Of a DNA stretch of 64,000 nt, positions 22,739 through 36,359 are shown in pieces. Source of the stretch: Ustulina deusta. Lineage: Eukaryota; Ascomycota; Sordariomycetes; Xylariales; Xylariaceae. The DNA lies in assembly GCA_023159155.1 (NCBI GenBank), contig JAJNNX010000037.1, positions 62,001 through 126,000 on the forward strand, read 5' to 3'. Within the stretch, counting starts at the first letter, position 1, and each line of letters starts with the position of its first letter. A program made the translations under genes and the position numbers. The notes below the pieces were generated by a model. The model made no database searches. It was not told the origin of the DNA and worked only from the letters and a program-made list of their open reading frames with translations.

Positions 22739-23527
22739 ATGCAGTTCCTGAAGACCGTTGCCGTTTTCTTGTTCGCCGCCTTCGCCATGGTAAGTCTGCT
22801 CGCCGATTTCATCCTGGTCACATCGTACTTTCGAGGCTCACCCAAGCGCCTGCACCCACTCCGAATCACTTCTTCGTCCTCTTGCCCAATTATCCCTGCG
22901 AATCCCCGGCGTCTTCCTCAACACTAACCTTGTTGTTATTAGGCTTCTGGCATCGAAGTTGATAAGAAGCTTGAGGATGACTGCAGCTGCAGTCCGACCG
23001 TCACCGTGACTGCTTCTCAGACCGTGGTGATGCCGCCCCCTTCCAACACAGTCACTGTCACCGTCACCCTGGGTACTCCTCCTGGTGGCGAGACTGGCGA
23101 GACTCCCACTGGCTATGGTGGTGGTGGTGGCGACGTGTCTTCTACCTCTGTTATTGTTGTTGTGCCCCCCGAGTCCGGGTCCATCACTGGCACTCTTCTC
23201 ACAGAGACATCGGCTACCCCTACTCCTCCCGCCGGTACTGAGACTCCTACTGCCCCCGGTGGAGGTGAGACTATTACTCCTGTCTCCTACGGTGGTTCGG
23301 AGTCTTCTACCGGCACTCCTCCTGGTAGTGGGACTACCCGTACTGAATCTGGCTCTGTGACTGCCACCACTTCTACCCACTCCCACACTGGCACAGCTAC
23401 TACTTCCGGCCCTGCACCGCCGTCCAGCACCACTCACTCTGCCAATGCTGCTGGAGCCACCGGTATGATGGGCTTGGGAGCGCTGCTCGGCGGCGCTGCC
23501 GTCGTAGCTGTGGTTCAGCATGTCTAA
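22739..23527 (+). CDS. Small secreted Ser/Thr/Gly-rich protein, probably GPI-anchored to the cell wall
   Basis: Two exons (22739-22789 and 22943-23527) give 211 aa. The intron has GTAAGT, an ACTAAC branch site at ~22,923 and TTATTAG. Residues 1-18 (MQFLKTVAVFLFAAFAMA) are a signal peptide. A short DCSCSP cysteine motif follows, then low-complexity sequence rich in Thr, Ser, Gly and Pro with TVTVTVT-like repeats, expected to be O-mannosylated. The C-terminus has a small-residue stretch (HSANAAGATGMMG) followed by a hydrophobic tail ending VVAVVQHV, the pattern of a GPI-addition signal. It is probably a wall mannoprotein; no enzymatic domain is seen. Codon use is C/T-rich, as in highly expressed fungal genes. 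Confidence 0.8.
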
Positions 23528-24668
23528 GTTTTCGTTCGTCGGAGAGGGGAAATTACATAAGGCATTCTTCTCGGGTCGCACGGGCTTCGGTTTTGTGGAC
23601 ATTACTACGCTCGGGAAATGATCAATGGACGACTACGTAACTTTCACGCACGACGGAAGGAAGAGGCACCTCTTGCACTGGATGAAGGAACGGACTTGAC
23701 TACGGGGGACCATGACATAATCTCGCACCGGGACCTTCCTCTTTACCCGGGGCGACGATCGTCGACAATTTCTCTTCTCCGGCCTTGCCGACTCACGTTA
23801 CCGCGCTCCTTGTCGTCGTCGCTCAGCCATTGGTTCTTACCCGAAGGTCTACACCACCCACCCCCTCGCTCCCGCCCGGTCCTTGTCCTTCCCATCCCCC
23901 GACGCGAATACCTACGATATCATCTGAAACATTATTACTCACCTGGCACAAAACGCCCTTGGTGGTGGCGCACACGCCAACGTGGACTCGTGATGGATAG
24001 GAGAAGACGAATCAAGGAGGGGGTTAATACAGGGTTGCTTTTCTTGTTTTGTGTGTGTTCCTTTCCTCATCGTTTCTCACGATCGGCAACACTTGCATTT
24101 GCTCAGGGAAGACAAAAAAAAGGAACGATGGACTGATGACTACTACCACCTAATAATTTGACCGAGAAACGCAACGTGCCGGGCCGACTTGGTTCGGGCG
24201 GATCAGGTTTGCGTTTTGTCGTGTTTGTGTACCTACTACCGCTACTTGCCTACTGACATAGTTACGGTAGAATTGAACCCTCCGTTGCATAACCACAATG
24301 AAAAAAAAATGGATGCTACCGCCTGTATACATGGGATTCGAATTGAAAGTACTACAGTAAAGAATTCCTCTCCCTATCCATAAGGTGATGAAGTGCTGGG
24401 AGCTAGATACCAGATACCGTAACAGGAGCTGGATACCCATACCCACGTTGACTGATAGGTAATTGAATGCCGCGCCGCTCCGTTGGAAACACCTGTGTGA
24501 TGGTGGCATGGTACACATGTTTGACATCATCAAAGCATATCGGTTCCCTGCTCTATAAGCTTAGATGCTAACGTGGGTGATTATTATAATTAAGAGTATG
24601 TATGTATAATGAGGTATGTAGAACCACCTGTGTCTAAAGCCGTATTCTAACCATATATCGCAGTGGTA
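23528..24668. other. Convergent 3' intergenic region
   Basis: The region lies between the 3' ends of the GPI-protein gene and the LMBR1-family gene, so it should hold both 3' untranslated regions and terminators. A 172-codon open frame at 23618-24136 is Arg/Pro/Leu-rich with no domain and is not supported as a gene. Confidence 0.6.
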
Positions 24669-26835
24669 TCATAACTGTATTCGTCCATCGCCTCCGAACC
24701 ATCTCCGTATATCCGAGTCCGCCGCGTCGCCTCCGTCACGGCTACCACTCCCGCTCGCCTCATCATCGCCGCCCATCCATTTCGGTTTCTTGAAGCCGTC
24801 TCCGATCTCTTGAATCCATTTAGGCGTATCTATTGTATCTATTGTATTTTTGAACCGATGGCCGAGATTGGCGAAGAAGCTGTCATCTTCTTGCTCCGAG
24901 GGCGTGGTTACTGTCGTCCGCCCTCGAGCTATTGTGTTTCGTGCGGGAACATCGCGTTGAGATGGCGAAGTGGCAAAGGGTGTCCTGACACCCTCGGTCC
25001 TAGCTGATGGTACCGTCAAAATGGGTTGTGTTCGGCCTGAAGTACCGCGTGATGCGGCCTCCTCTAGTCGTCGGGAGATTGATGTCCCGTTCAGCTCACG
25101 CTCGATGAGTACCCGGCCTTCTCGCCAGGAACCTGTTCCATATCCTGCTGAATTCTCGTCCTCTTCATCGTCGACAATGTCCACACCGAATCCAAAGAAG
25201 CGCTTTACTTTACCATATAACCCAAACAATGTCGCGAGGACCGGCAGTAAAACAAATATGGGGAACAAGTTGTCAAACCAGTCTCCAAGGGGGGTGAGGT
25301 CGACGTATCGGCCAAGGAGGTTGTAGAAGACGGTTTTCATATATATCTTGGGTGACATCAAGGTAGTGAAGTTATAAGAAAGTGGCACTGTGAGCCTCGC
25401 GACTTGGCCAGCATACCAAAACGCGGATTCGTGCGCTGTATTGCGTTTGACCAAGGCCCGGCCACGCCAGACCTTCACGTCCGTCACGGTGTGCAATGCT
25501 GCTGTACACATGTATAATATCCAGAACGCAGCAATCAATTGGCCAGCAAATCCAACGCGGCCGCTATCTCCGGTCCAATGGTGAACGACGGTAAATCGGA
25601 TCACGGACAAGGATGGAAAAGCCCCCTTCACCAGCTCTGACCAAGTGATGCATATTGAGGCTAGGCTTAAGAAGCCTCCAAAGAATAGACGAAGATAAGG
25701 AATGATTTGACGGTGTAATAAGTACCGGGTGTACGGGGTAAGAATGGTTAGTGTCTCTAGCGTCGATGAAGATGGGGAGGCTCCACCAAAATCAAGTTTC
25801 TTGGATGCAGAAGAGTCTAGGATCGCTTGGGTCCGTGACGCATCATGAAGCAGACGATCCCACTCGTCAACATAACGAGATTTTGCATGCTTCGCGCGGA
25901 CAAGCTGACGGGTTAGGTCTGCCAGGTACTTCTCCGTGATGACTGTCGGGACAATGCGGCCATCGTTTTCGCGGGGGATAGCACTCCGCGGCCGCGTCTC
26001 GGGGATATTGCAAATATCCGTAAGCTCTTCGATCCAGTCCTGGAAGTCCCGGGCACTGCCTGTCTTCCGCTTACTAAGCTCCGACACCTGAAACTCTATA
26101 TCCTCTAGGTTGAGAATGGCATCTTCCATGTTTTCGTATAATTTGGGAGCTCTTGATTGTAGTCGCCTAAGCCGGCTGCTTGCGCTCACGTTTCTAATCA
26201 AGTTTCGTGGGATGGCAACCAAGCCGTGGCCCATCAGATAGATGGCCAAGATCAAACCCCAGCAGTAGGCAAGCGCGATGATCAGGCCCTTCAGCGATGT
26301 AAAAGACGGGCCGTAGGAGATGAAGAAGTACACGAGTCCGAGAATGGCCGATCCAAGGACGATGGCGTAGTACTGGGCATTTTGGTACAGGGAATAAATC
26401 AGTCGGTCCTTCGGCTCGCGGTACCCAGCATCGGAATATTCGGCGAAAATGGGGAAGATGAACCTGGAGGCGCTTCAAGTCAGTCCATATATGGCAGAAG
26501 AGAGAGACAGATGCAACGCACCACGTAAGGACAAATGTAAGCCAGTACGTTATCCTCCATGCAACCAACAAGGCCCGGTGCGGGAGCCAAATACCCCGAA
26601 TGGCCTCGTCGTCGGGGCTTGCATTGGAGGCAAGGTCAATTGGGACCAGCAGGATAATGCTGGCGGGAAGCCAGAGGCCAAAGAAGACAGGGACAAGCAA
26701 GTAGGCGGGTGTTGTCCGCAGGGGCAAATAGCGTCGGAGGACCAGGAGGACAACGATGGACAGGACAGCGAGGGCGATGCATGCGAAGATGATGGAGCCA
26801 ACGGGCGACTGGTGACTGCTCGCTATCTGCAGCAT
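24669..26835 (-). CDS. LMBR1-family (LMBD2-like) polytopic membrane protein
   Basis: Two exons on the minus strand (26835-26522 and 26463-24669) give 702 aa. The 58-nt intron has GTGCGT, a CTGAC branch site and CTCCAG, and splits the Trp of LTW|FIFPIF. The N-terminus has repeated hydrophobic segments (for example IIFACIALAVLSIVVLLVL, then YLLVPVFFGLWLPASIILL). More follow around YFFISYGPSF and a central block with a long cytosolic loop rich in charged helices. Later helices include GFLSLASICITWSEL and LFPIFVLLPVLATLFGLYG. The C-terminal ~130 residues are hydrophilic, ending with an amphipathic WIQEIGDGFKKPKW region. Fungal members have no settled function; relatives bind lipocalin-type ligands or regulate receptors. 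The family call rests on topology and overall pattern. Confidence 0.85.
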
Positions 26836-27577
26836 CTTGGTTGAGGGGTCACCCCATGAAGCAATGGGGGAAATATGGGATGGGTTTGCGAAAGAAAAAG
26901 CTGCGATATCTGGACCTTGAATCTTGCTCGCGACGTGATATGATGCGATTTGATGCGAGGCGGTACGGGATGATGATGCGACCTCAAATGTTGTAGATGG
27001 AAACCCGAGCTGGTCTTGGCTGGACGGTGCGGCGAGGACTTCTGACGTAGCAAATCCAGTTTAGGGGTAGCTGGATGCCTATTCTTACCACGCTGAGGTA
27101 CCTGCCTAAACCCAGAGCGTACCTAGGCACTCCAAGTCTCCAGAAAGCCACGGGACACATGTGAAGAGTGGCGTCTTTTCTTTACTGTGGCTTACGCACT
27201 ACGGATTAGAATCGCACCACTCGCCAGCGCTAGACAAGGGTAGCTTGCCTCCAACGCGCACTGTCATTGGAGAGCAGACCCCCAGATTTTGGATTGACAA
27301 GGCGACGCAGGAAAGGCCAGCTATCAGTCAACCCAAGCATCATCTTCTCCTGTACTAGGTATCATTGTGGTCTGGAACTGTGAACTTCGTCACTGGACTG
27401 GCCCAACGGGCTTTAATTCTATTACCAACTTTATCCTCTGGCCTTGTGCCTTTATTCAGTTGATCACTCTTCGTCCTTTCTATCTTTCCTTTCTCAGTCT
27501 ATTCTTATATCTTCGTTCGCCTCCCTCCCTTTGCGTTTCCCCCATCCTCCCCATCTGCAATTTGACCACCGAGAAAA
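26836..27577. promoter_or_regulatory. Divergent promoter between LMBR1-family gene and L-type lectin gene
   Basis: This 742-bp stretch separates two divergently oriented start codons. The right side is pyrimidine-rich just before 27,578. A near-palindrome TACCTAGGCA lies at ~27,120. No other feature is supported. Confidence 0.5.
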
Positions 27578-28676
27578 ATGCGATTTGCAGCCTTGTCGGC
27601 GCTGTGGCTGGCAGCGACAGCTTGGGCTGCGGTTGAGCGTAGCGAGGATGGGAATGTTCGCAGTATTCAGGTTCGTTTGCTATGCGCCGCATTCCTCGTC
27701 CTTCTACCCTTGCTAACCAAATTGCGACTTGACAGCTCCGCACGCATACCTTAAAACAACCCTATCTCGACTCTGACATGGCAAGTCGCTGGTACGATTT
27801 TGGCGGAGACACCATTATTCGGACTGATTCGTATGTCATCCTTGATACCGTACCGACCGCAAGGGCAGGATTGGTGTAGCCAGACTCAAATATTAACAGT
27901 CGACGGTCAGATACATCCGTCTATCTTCCGAGCGCCCCTCGCAGAACGGATGGCTATTCTCTCGGGTACCCCTGACCGCAACAAACTGGCAAATCGACGT
28001 CGAATTCAAAATTTCGGGGAAAAACTCATTGTTTGGTGATGGTTTTGCTATGTGGCTGACCAAGGACCGCGGCGAGTCTGGGCCTGTCTTTGGACACAAG
28101 AACTATTTCGAAGGTCTTGGTGTTTTTGTCGACACCTACAAGAACAACCGACCGGGCACTGTTTTTCCATATGTGATGGCTATGGTTGGCGACGGCAAGA
28201 CGGCTTATAACAAGGACAACGATGGAAAGGATCAGGAGCTTGCTGGCTGCTCAGCCCGGGGTCTTCGCAACTCTAAGACGCCAACGAAATTACGCCTAAC
28301 CTACTTCCAGGATAAATCGTTAACGCTGGAGCTCATGTACAAAACGGAAGACGAATGGCAGCTCTGTTTCGAGACCAATGAACCACCTGCGATCCCCTCT
28401 GTCACGTATCTCGGCTTCAGCGCTGAGACGGGCGAGCTGAGCGACAACCACGACATCATTTCTATCGAGGCCAAGAACCTCTACACCACGGGCGGCTCGT
28501 CCGGCAAGCCTACTACGTCCGGCCGGGGCAACAGCTTCAAGCCGGCCCAAGGGCAGAGTGGTGGTAGCTGGACTTGGTTTTTCTTCAAGGTCCTTCTCTT
28601 TTTCCTAGTGATTGGCGGCGGATACGTTGGGTACACTGCATATCGGGCAAACCAGAAGAGAACTCATCGATTCTAG
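27578..28676 (+). CDS. L-type (legume-like) lectin, VIP36/ERGIC-53/Emp47 family cargo receptor
   Basis: Three exons (27578-27670, 27736-27830, 27911-28676) give 317 aa; frames join exactly, with phase 2 at intron 2. Residues 1-17 are a signal peptide (MRFAALSALWLAATAWA). The luminal lectin domain (~30-255) shows RTDSYIRLSSERPSQNGWLF, then FGDGFAMWLTKDRGESGPVF and NYFEGLGVFVDTYKNNR. The last contains the Asp/Asn residues that bind calcium and mannose in this family. A Gly/Ser-rich linker leads to a single membrane span (~282-305, FFFKVLLFFLVIGGGYVGY) and a short cytosolic tail, RANQKRTHRF. Proteins of this type sort N-glycosylated cargo between ER and Golgi. Length and layout match short fungal VIP36-like members rather than the longer coiled-coil ERGIC-53. 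Confidence 0.92.
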
Positions 28677-31054
28677 GCGTAGCGCAACGGCAAGAGCGGC
28701 GAGTGATTTTATGATGCGCATTGAGCAGAGGAGGACGAAAACCTACGTATATATCAACAACACAAACAGAAGACATTGGATTCACGGACTGTCGTGATAT
28801 CTCAAGATCAGCTACGGAGCATGGTGTTACGGGACCGGAAAGGCGCCAACCGGTTATGTAAAATAAGAATACAACATCCAATACAGCAAGTTATGAATGA
28901 CGAAGGAAATTGTCCAACAGCTGATTTTAGCCGGGATTGAGATCGAGAGCATTTCGTATCGGTACTCGTACAACTCTGTTACCATGAGACGCCATAACGT
29001 GAGGCTAATCGGTTGATCCAAATAGTTTAGCTCGCATACGAACTTACAGAGACGACGACCGCTCGCTGCGAGTGATAATCCCCAGTCGAAGGTTTTGGGG
29101 GATACCTGATTGGAGCAGCGAACCGTATGCACGCTCGTACTACTCTAGCGTGGCCACTCTGTTGCCAATGAGCGCATCCTTGCCTGCGAATCATCGATGC
29201 TACCCCATATAAGCATGGATGTGATCTAGATATCAGTGGCTAGGCGTCAGATGGATGGCACCCTACCTCCCTTGCTCTACCTATATTATGTCAAGTATCT
29301 CCGTATCTGCCAACAGGAGCATCTGCGGCTGATATACAGGGCCTGGGCCGTCAAGAAACGCCCTCATCCGCTTGACCGTTCATGTCTACATCATATATAC
29401 TGCTTGGATAACATCGCTCTGCGAAACGAAGATCGCGCTATCCGGCACATGTTGTGGGGATAATGCCTAGATACGGTGTTCCCGGCCAGACACAGAGTTG
29501 GAAACATGACTTAAACCACTCTCGTGTTAGAGCCAAGCCGTCGTGTGCTGCCCAGAGACCACAGGCATACACGGGCCAGGGCAGGAGTGCGGACACGACG
29601 GAAGCGTACGCCAGAATAAGACTGTAAGACGTACCACCCTCTGCCATGCGCCCTGTCTACCCTACCGTCAGAATAGACAAAAAAGCGGTGCTGTGACTTG
29701 TGAGAAGGTAAATGACTGGACAGTGACTGACTACCAGAGGGAGGCTGGAGGATCTCCGAATCCCCCACGTGTCAGCCCATTAGGTCTATTTAGGTAGTGT
29801 GGTCCAGATAACATGTCTCGACGTTTCGTTCTCGTTGCAGCGTGTTATTATCCCCGCCCTACCTGGTTGTTTTCATTTCCTCCTTTCTAAGAACCATATC
29901 TGGGTGTTATTTGAGGTTGCACGGGTCTTTGGGTATCAATTACTTCCGCTATGATTCACTATTTCTAGGTAGATGGTGCCTGGCTTGCGCCTTATATTAC
30001 CTACATCCGCCGACCAACCTCCCTGTAGGGATTGGCCTAGGGCTATTCGCTGAAGCATTCGGGCTTGTACACTACCTAAGTAAGTACCTAGTGTGCGCTA
30101 CCTAAGGCACACTATCTACACTAAGTACTTACCGTACCGCACACTGCAGGTGTACCCGGCAGAGGCAAATGTCTGGTTTCCCCCGCTCTCTCACCAGCGT
30201 TCCACCCACCAGGACCACACCACCACGAAAGTGCGCAGTAGGTAACTGTACTAAGTAAAGCCGCGCCCACTACAGCGGTCGTCTGTCGTCATTCTCCTCT
30301 TCATCGATTCATTCCTCAACAAGCCCCTCCTCACCTGTCGAGGGCTGTTTACTCTATTACCACCTACCCGACCTGACCTGGGCTGCTTCCCCTTTGCTGC
30401 GCCGCAGATCTATTTCCCGCCAGACCTTCAATCCTACCACCTCCGCGCCTTGCTGTCTCGAGCTCGAATTGCGAACGTTGAATGCGATTCTGACTACATC
30501 TAACTCTCGCATACTTGTTACTCCGCCTGCACCCGGCTCTACGCCGCCTTCGTTACGGAGAGGCACGCTGATCACAGCCAATTGACGTGCTGCTTCTATG
30601 TGCAATTGGGCTCTTTGTATAGACGACTTCTTGCGAGGCGGCTGAAAGCGCATCGCTTTGGTCTTCGCATTGAACGCACCTAGCTTTGCTTCTGTCCAAA
30701 AGAGCCGGCTGTAAGCTACACATTACTTAGGTCGGCTGGCTGCCATCAAGCGTACCTAAACCCTCTGACACCTCGACTGCCGTGTGCGATTGCGGCTCTC
30801 ACCCCGAAGGAGCATCGCGCTTGTCTTGTCCGGATGTGTTGACGATAAGACGATCTCTCGACTATAGCTCTTTCTCTATGCGACAGGGGCTTCCCGGCCA
30901 CTTCCCATACTTTTACGTTGGATTCAATTGCGGACGTGCTAGCTTTTCCCTGTATTGACGGACTGTAGGATATCTAGTTTAGCATTTCTAAGAAGTCCCG
31001 GATCCAGCGGCCTTTCCCAAGGTCCGGACCCTCTTTGCCCCTACACTACAGCAT
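28677..31054. other. Intergenic; long upstream region of the PKA gene
   Basis: About 2.4 kb with no supported gene. The right ~800 bp are CT-rich and probably form the promoter and a long 5' leader of the PKA catalytic subunit gene. Several short frames there (for example 30,394-30,585) could be upstream ORFs if transcribed, but there is no direct sign of this. Short ACCT/AAGT repeats occur at ~30,076-30,100. Confidence 0.5.
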
Positions 31055-32675
<1,621 letters not shown>

Positions 32676-33897
32676 TTCCTCCCATCAGGCTAGCACAACA
32701 ACGCACAAACGATTTATAGGCATTTCCCTCAAATTCTTCGCTTCTTGCTGTGGCCACATCACTGTGGTCTGGCCTCCCGGGTTGTTGGTGTCAAACATGC
32801 AACCTACGATAAGCTACGGCTAGGTCGTTTCCCGTAGGCACGAGTTGTAAATGGTGCTTGCGATAACGAACTGTTTCAAATGTTGTAGCTGAACAGGGCG
32901 AAGCATTGGTTGAGGGGATCCGTTTCGAGGGTGCGCATTATATGCGAGAACTCGGGGACACGACATTGGACACGCCCAAGATATGGGGGGGCACCTCACT
33001 TCAAAGTTCAGTATCAAGTATTCTATACCAGGTATTACGCATACGTAAAAAAACAGAACAAACTTCAAGTTGTTCTTGCTACTATACACATTGGATGTTT
33101 TTACAACCGGGAAATATGATTGTGGCCGGGGCCATCGGAGCGGGTGAGTATTCTGGCTAGGTTGCTTCCTAGGGGACCTACCTAGGTACTTAGTATAGCT
33201 AGCTATGCTGAGGTAGACACATGAGACCTTATATTAACTCTAACCCTATACACCCTAGTATTTAGGTAACTTGTGGAGGTACCTAAGGGGAGGCCTATTC
33301 CTCCCTGGCCGCCTCGGTTAGCTGCCTAGTGGTCGAGTGCAGTGGGTACCAACAGCATCATCTTGGCAATGATCACCAGTGAAAGGCAACCAACATCTCA
33401 AATACCGGTTCTAGCACTACATATGCGGCTTATGAGGTGTGGATCTCTCTACTCTCTACCGCAGGTTAGTCTGCTCGGTCTGGACAAGCCCTCTTCTTTC
33501 CAACCCGCCTCCTTCATTTCTTCGCCAATCAGTATATTCCGAACAGCAGTTGTTGGTATTTCCTTTGCTGCTGTTCACCTTGGTTGGTTGACATTTCACT
33601 TGGAATAATTTTTTGTTTGTAGCCAACTCAGTACCGCCGCTGGATGGATATCCGCTACATCACATCATCATACACGCTTTTACTTGCATGCCACGCTTCT
33701 TGGAGATCTTCTACACATTGAATCAAACCCACCAACCATTTATTTGGACTGGTATATCTTATTTGGATGGTTTTAGACCGCCTGGAGCTCTGAGTTGTCA
33801 TTCCTCGAACAAATTAAACCCCTAGAAAACACCCGTTGACTTTACCATCTTCTCCTCTTGTCGGCTTCTCTTCAAGTTGGGATACGCTTCTCTAATA
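32676..33897. other. Intergenic between PKA and the CorA-like gene
   Basis: About 1.2 kb containing the PKA 3' region and the promoter of the next gene. A perfect TACCTAGGTA lies at 33,179-33,188. No gene is supported. Confidence 0.5.
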
Positions 33898-35983
33898 ATG
33901 GACGACTACCTGTTTAACTCCAATGTCGAAGCCTGTAAGGTCGTCACAGAGAAGACTCACTACTTGGAAATATTCAACTACTCGGTATGTGAGATGCTAT
34001 ACTCGTTACTACCTTGAGATGCCAACCGAGAAAATCTTTTCGGGATGGTAGTTTCACGATCAGTTGTCGAGATGCACCATTTCTAATTCTAATGTATCGA
34101 TAGGATGGATCATCCTCCTGCGAGGACCATCCTTTGACTCCCGATGAGTTTGAAAATTTTCTTGAGTGTCGTGTAGGTCTATTATTCTCACTTTCTCCGC
34201 TTACAGGTCTGCAGCGTTGCGGATCAGGATGGCCCAGTTGGGGGCTAGCGGGGGGCAGGCTAGGGAGTTCGCGATGTTACCCAGTGTATGTCATCGTTGA
34301 CAACCTGATGGATAATTCTAACTCTACTGATTTATTTATTTAGAAAATGGGGTTCTCGCTACGTACGTTCCTGACTGACACGGTGATATTCTAGGGAGCT
34401 TTTGAGCCGCCGAAGCTGAACAATGGCGTCCGACTGCTAGAGGGGATCCGGCTGATGTATGGGAGGCCTCCACTTAAGCACCACAAACAACTTTACTAAG
34501 CAACTGACATGGAGCAGAGTCCAGAGAAATGCGGAACATAATGATACCTTTTCTCCAAATGTTATCTCGCTACCGCATGAGCAATACAAATCCATGGTGA
34601 GAAAGATGCATTTGCCGTTCCGAGCAATCGAAGGCGGTAGCCTTGTAGGGCCTGCCTTTTGGTGCGAGTATGACCAGGATGAGGAGGACCGTCATTTACG
34701 TATGAGATTCCCCCCTCAATGCTGTAGTCTACTGATGAAAGGCTCTAATCATTCAATAGAGTTCATCTTTCGGAAATCCGACGTCCGCAAGAAGGGCAAA
34801 ACTCGGGGCTGGGAGATTATGCTGTCCTACTCATTCAATACAGGGATTACAACCGGCTTTGCGAAAGGCACGGAATCTTCAGATATCAAAGCTGCGATCC
34901 CCCACCTAGTCTCATGTCGTGATGAAATCGGGCACCCAATGCTTCTCCCGATTATCATACTTGCACACGACCTGTCGGAGAAGGTTGATACTAGGCAACG
35001 AGAGGCGCGAGCCTGGCTGAGGCGCCTTGAGAATGCTATTACCATGCGTGACGAGATTGATGAAAAGGAAGGGTATACAGATTTTGACGTTGACGGATTC
35101 AATCGAGATCTTGTTGAGTGTCATTCGCGAGTACTGTGGAAGCGTCCGCAGGCTTATCAAGAGATCATCAAGGACATGAAGGCCGCCATAGAAAAATTCA
35201 AGGCCCACGTGGGCCAAGAGAGGAACACTAAGAAAATGAAGGCGTTAAATGGCAGCATGCTCTCCCGGTTGGAGTTCTATCGCGTGAAATTGAGCGGTCA
35301 AGAACACTATATCTATACGACTCTGGAAAGATTGAATGTCCAGCGCCAAGCTGTACGTCATCTAGATTCGTGCGCGGCAAACAATACACTGACGCTGAGA
35401 ATTGTAGCTATACAACATCATAACGCAGAAGGAGTCGAAGCTCAATCTCGAGATGGCTGGGCATCAACGAAGGCTAGCTCATGCAAGTAAGCGCGACAGT
35501 ACGGCCATGAAAACATTATCCCTCCTCGGCGCAATCTTTCTACCGGGAACTCTCTTGTCGTCTATATTCAGCATGACATTCTTCAACTTCAAAGTTCGTA
35601 AGTCACAGGACAACTAGTCTGCCCCAATCTCTTCCGTTTCGTCAACTGCAGAAGCCGGACTCAGAAGCTCATCATCATCTGTCTCTTTACCAGCCTCCAA
35701 CAGAGAAGTCTCCCAGGAGCTATGGATCTACTTCGCCATTACGATCCCTCTGACCCTGGCGATTGTGGGTACGTGGTGGGCCCTGGATCGCATGCGCGAG
35801 AAAGCCTACGCTCGCGAGGACATTGCAATCGAAGAAGGTATTAAGGGCATGGAGACCGAGATTCTTGCCATCATGCGCCAGAAAACTATGCATAAAGCTG
35901 CTACCTGGGGCTCTGGTAGTAAGAGCCCGACAGCGTCGTCGAAAACCCACAATATTTTCCACGCCATAGAGAAGCATGGGTAG
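33898..35983 (+). CDS. CorA-like magnesium transporter family protein, two C-terminal membrane spans
   Basis: A multi-exon gene. Well-supported exons are 33898-33984 (MDDYLFNSNVEACKVVTEKT), 34518-35352, 35408-35597 and 35652-35983, with introns of 54-61 nt. An exon at 34395-34456 also fits, joining FEPPKLNNGVRLLEGIRL to VQRNAEHNDTF. The central domain carries LPFRAIEGGSLVGPAFW, as in fungal CorA-like proteins, then long helices. Two membrane segments follow: LLGAIFLPGTLLSSIFSM and IYFAITIPLTLAIVGTWW. The GMN ion-selectivity motif of true CorA is absent; SMTFF sits at its place, usual for this fungal subfamily, so transport function is uncertain. Exons between 34,104 and 34,362 cannot be joined cleanly: the frame that looks protein-like and the strongest donor (GTATGT near 34,287) disagree. 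Confidence 0.8.
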
Positions 35984-36359
35984 GGCAATGCCTGCTTCTG
36001 CGATAAGCTCTTAAGAGTGTGGATTGGTGATGCGCGTTGACGCTGGAGTGGGAGAGAGCAAGCTCAGTATATACTATGATTGCATCATCATCATCATTGT
36101 TGTTGTTGTTCGTGTGGTTTGGATTTTTGTTGGTTGAGATACACTCAGTTGAGTGTCTTTACGAAAAAGCTCACGACATGACGATTCTGACGACGATTCT
36201 CACGATGATTCTCACGATTACGGAAATGACGGTATATATAGATTGAAGGACTAAAAATTGGCATAGCTAGTATATAATTGATGATGGCGTTTAGTTGATA
36301 CATGACATGTGCTTGATTATCTGTGACAACTTAATAAATTAATCAAGTAAGCGTCAGAT
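35984..36359. other. Convergent 3' intergenic region
   Basis: This stretch separates the stop codons of the CorA-like gene and the GST gene. It has (CAT)n/(GTT)n short runs near 36,088-36,110 and imperfect ACGATTCT repeats at ~36,180-36,220. No gene is supported. Confidence 0.55.

Noticed and set aside
23618..24136. 172-codon plus-strand frame after the GPI-protein gene
   Set aside because: Arg/Pro/Leu-rich with no domain, no splice continuity, and located in the expected 3' region.
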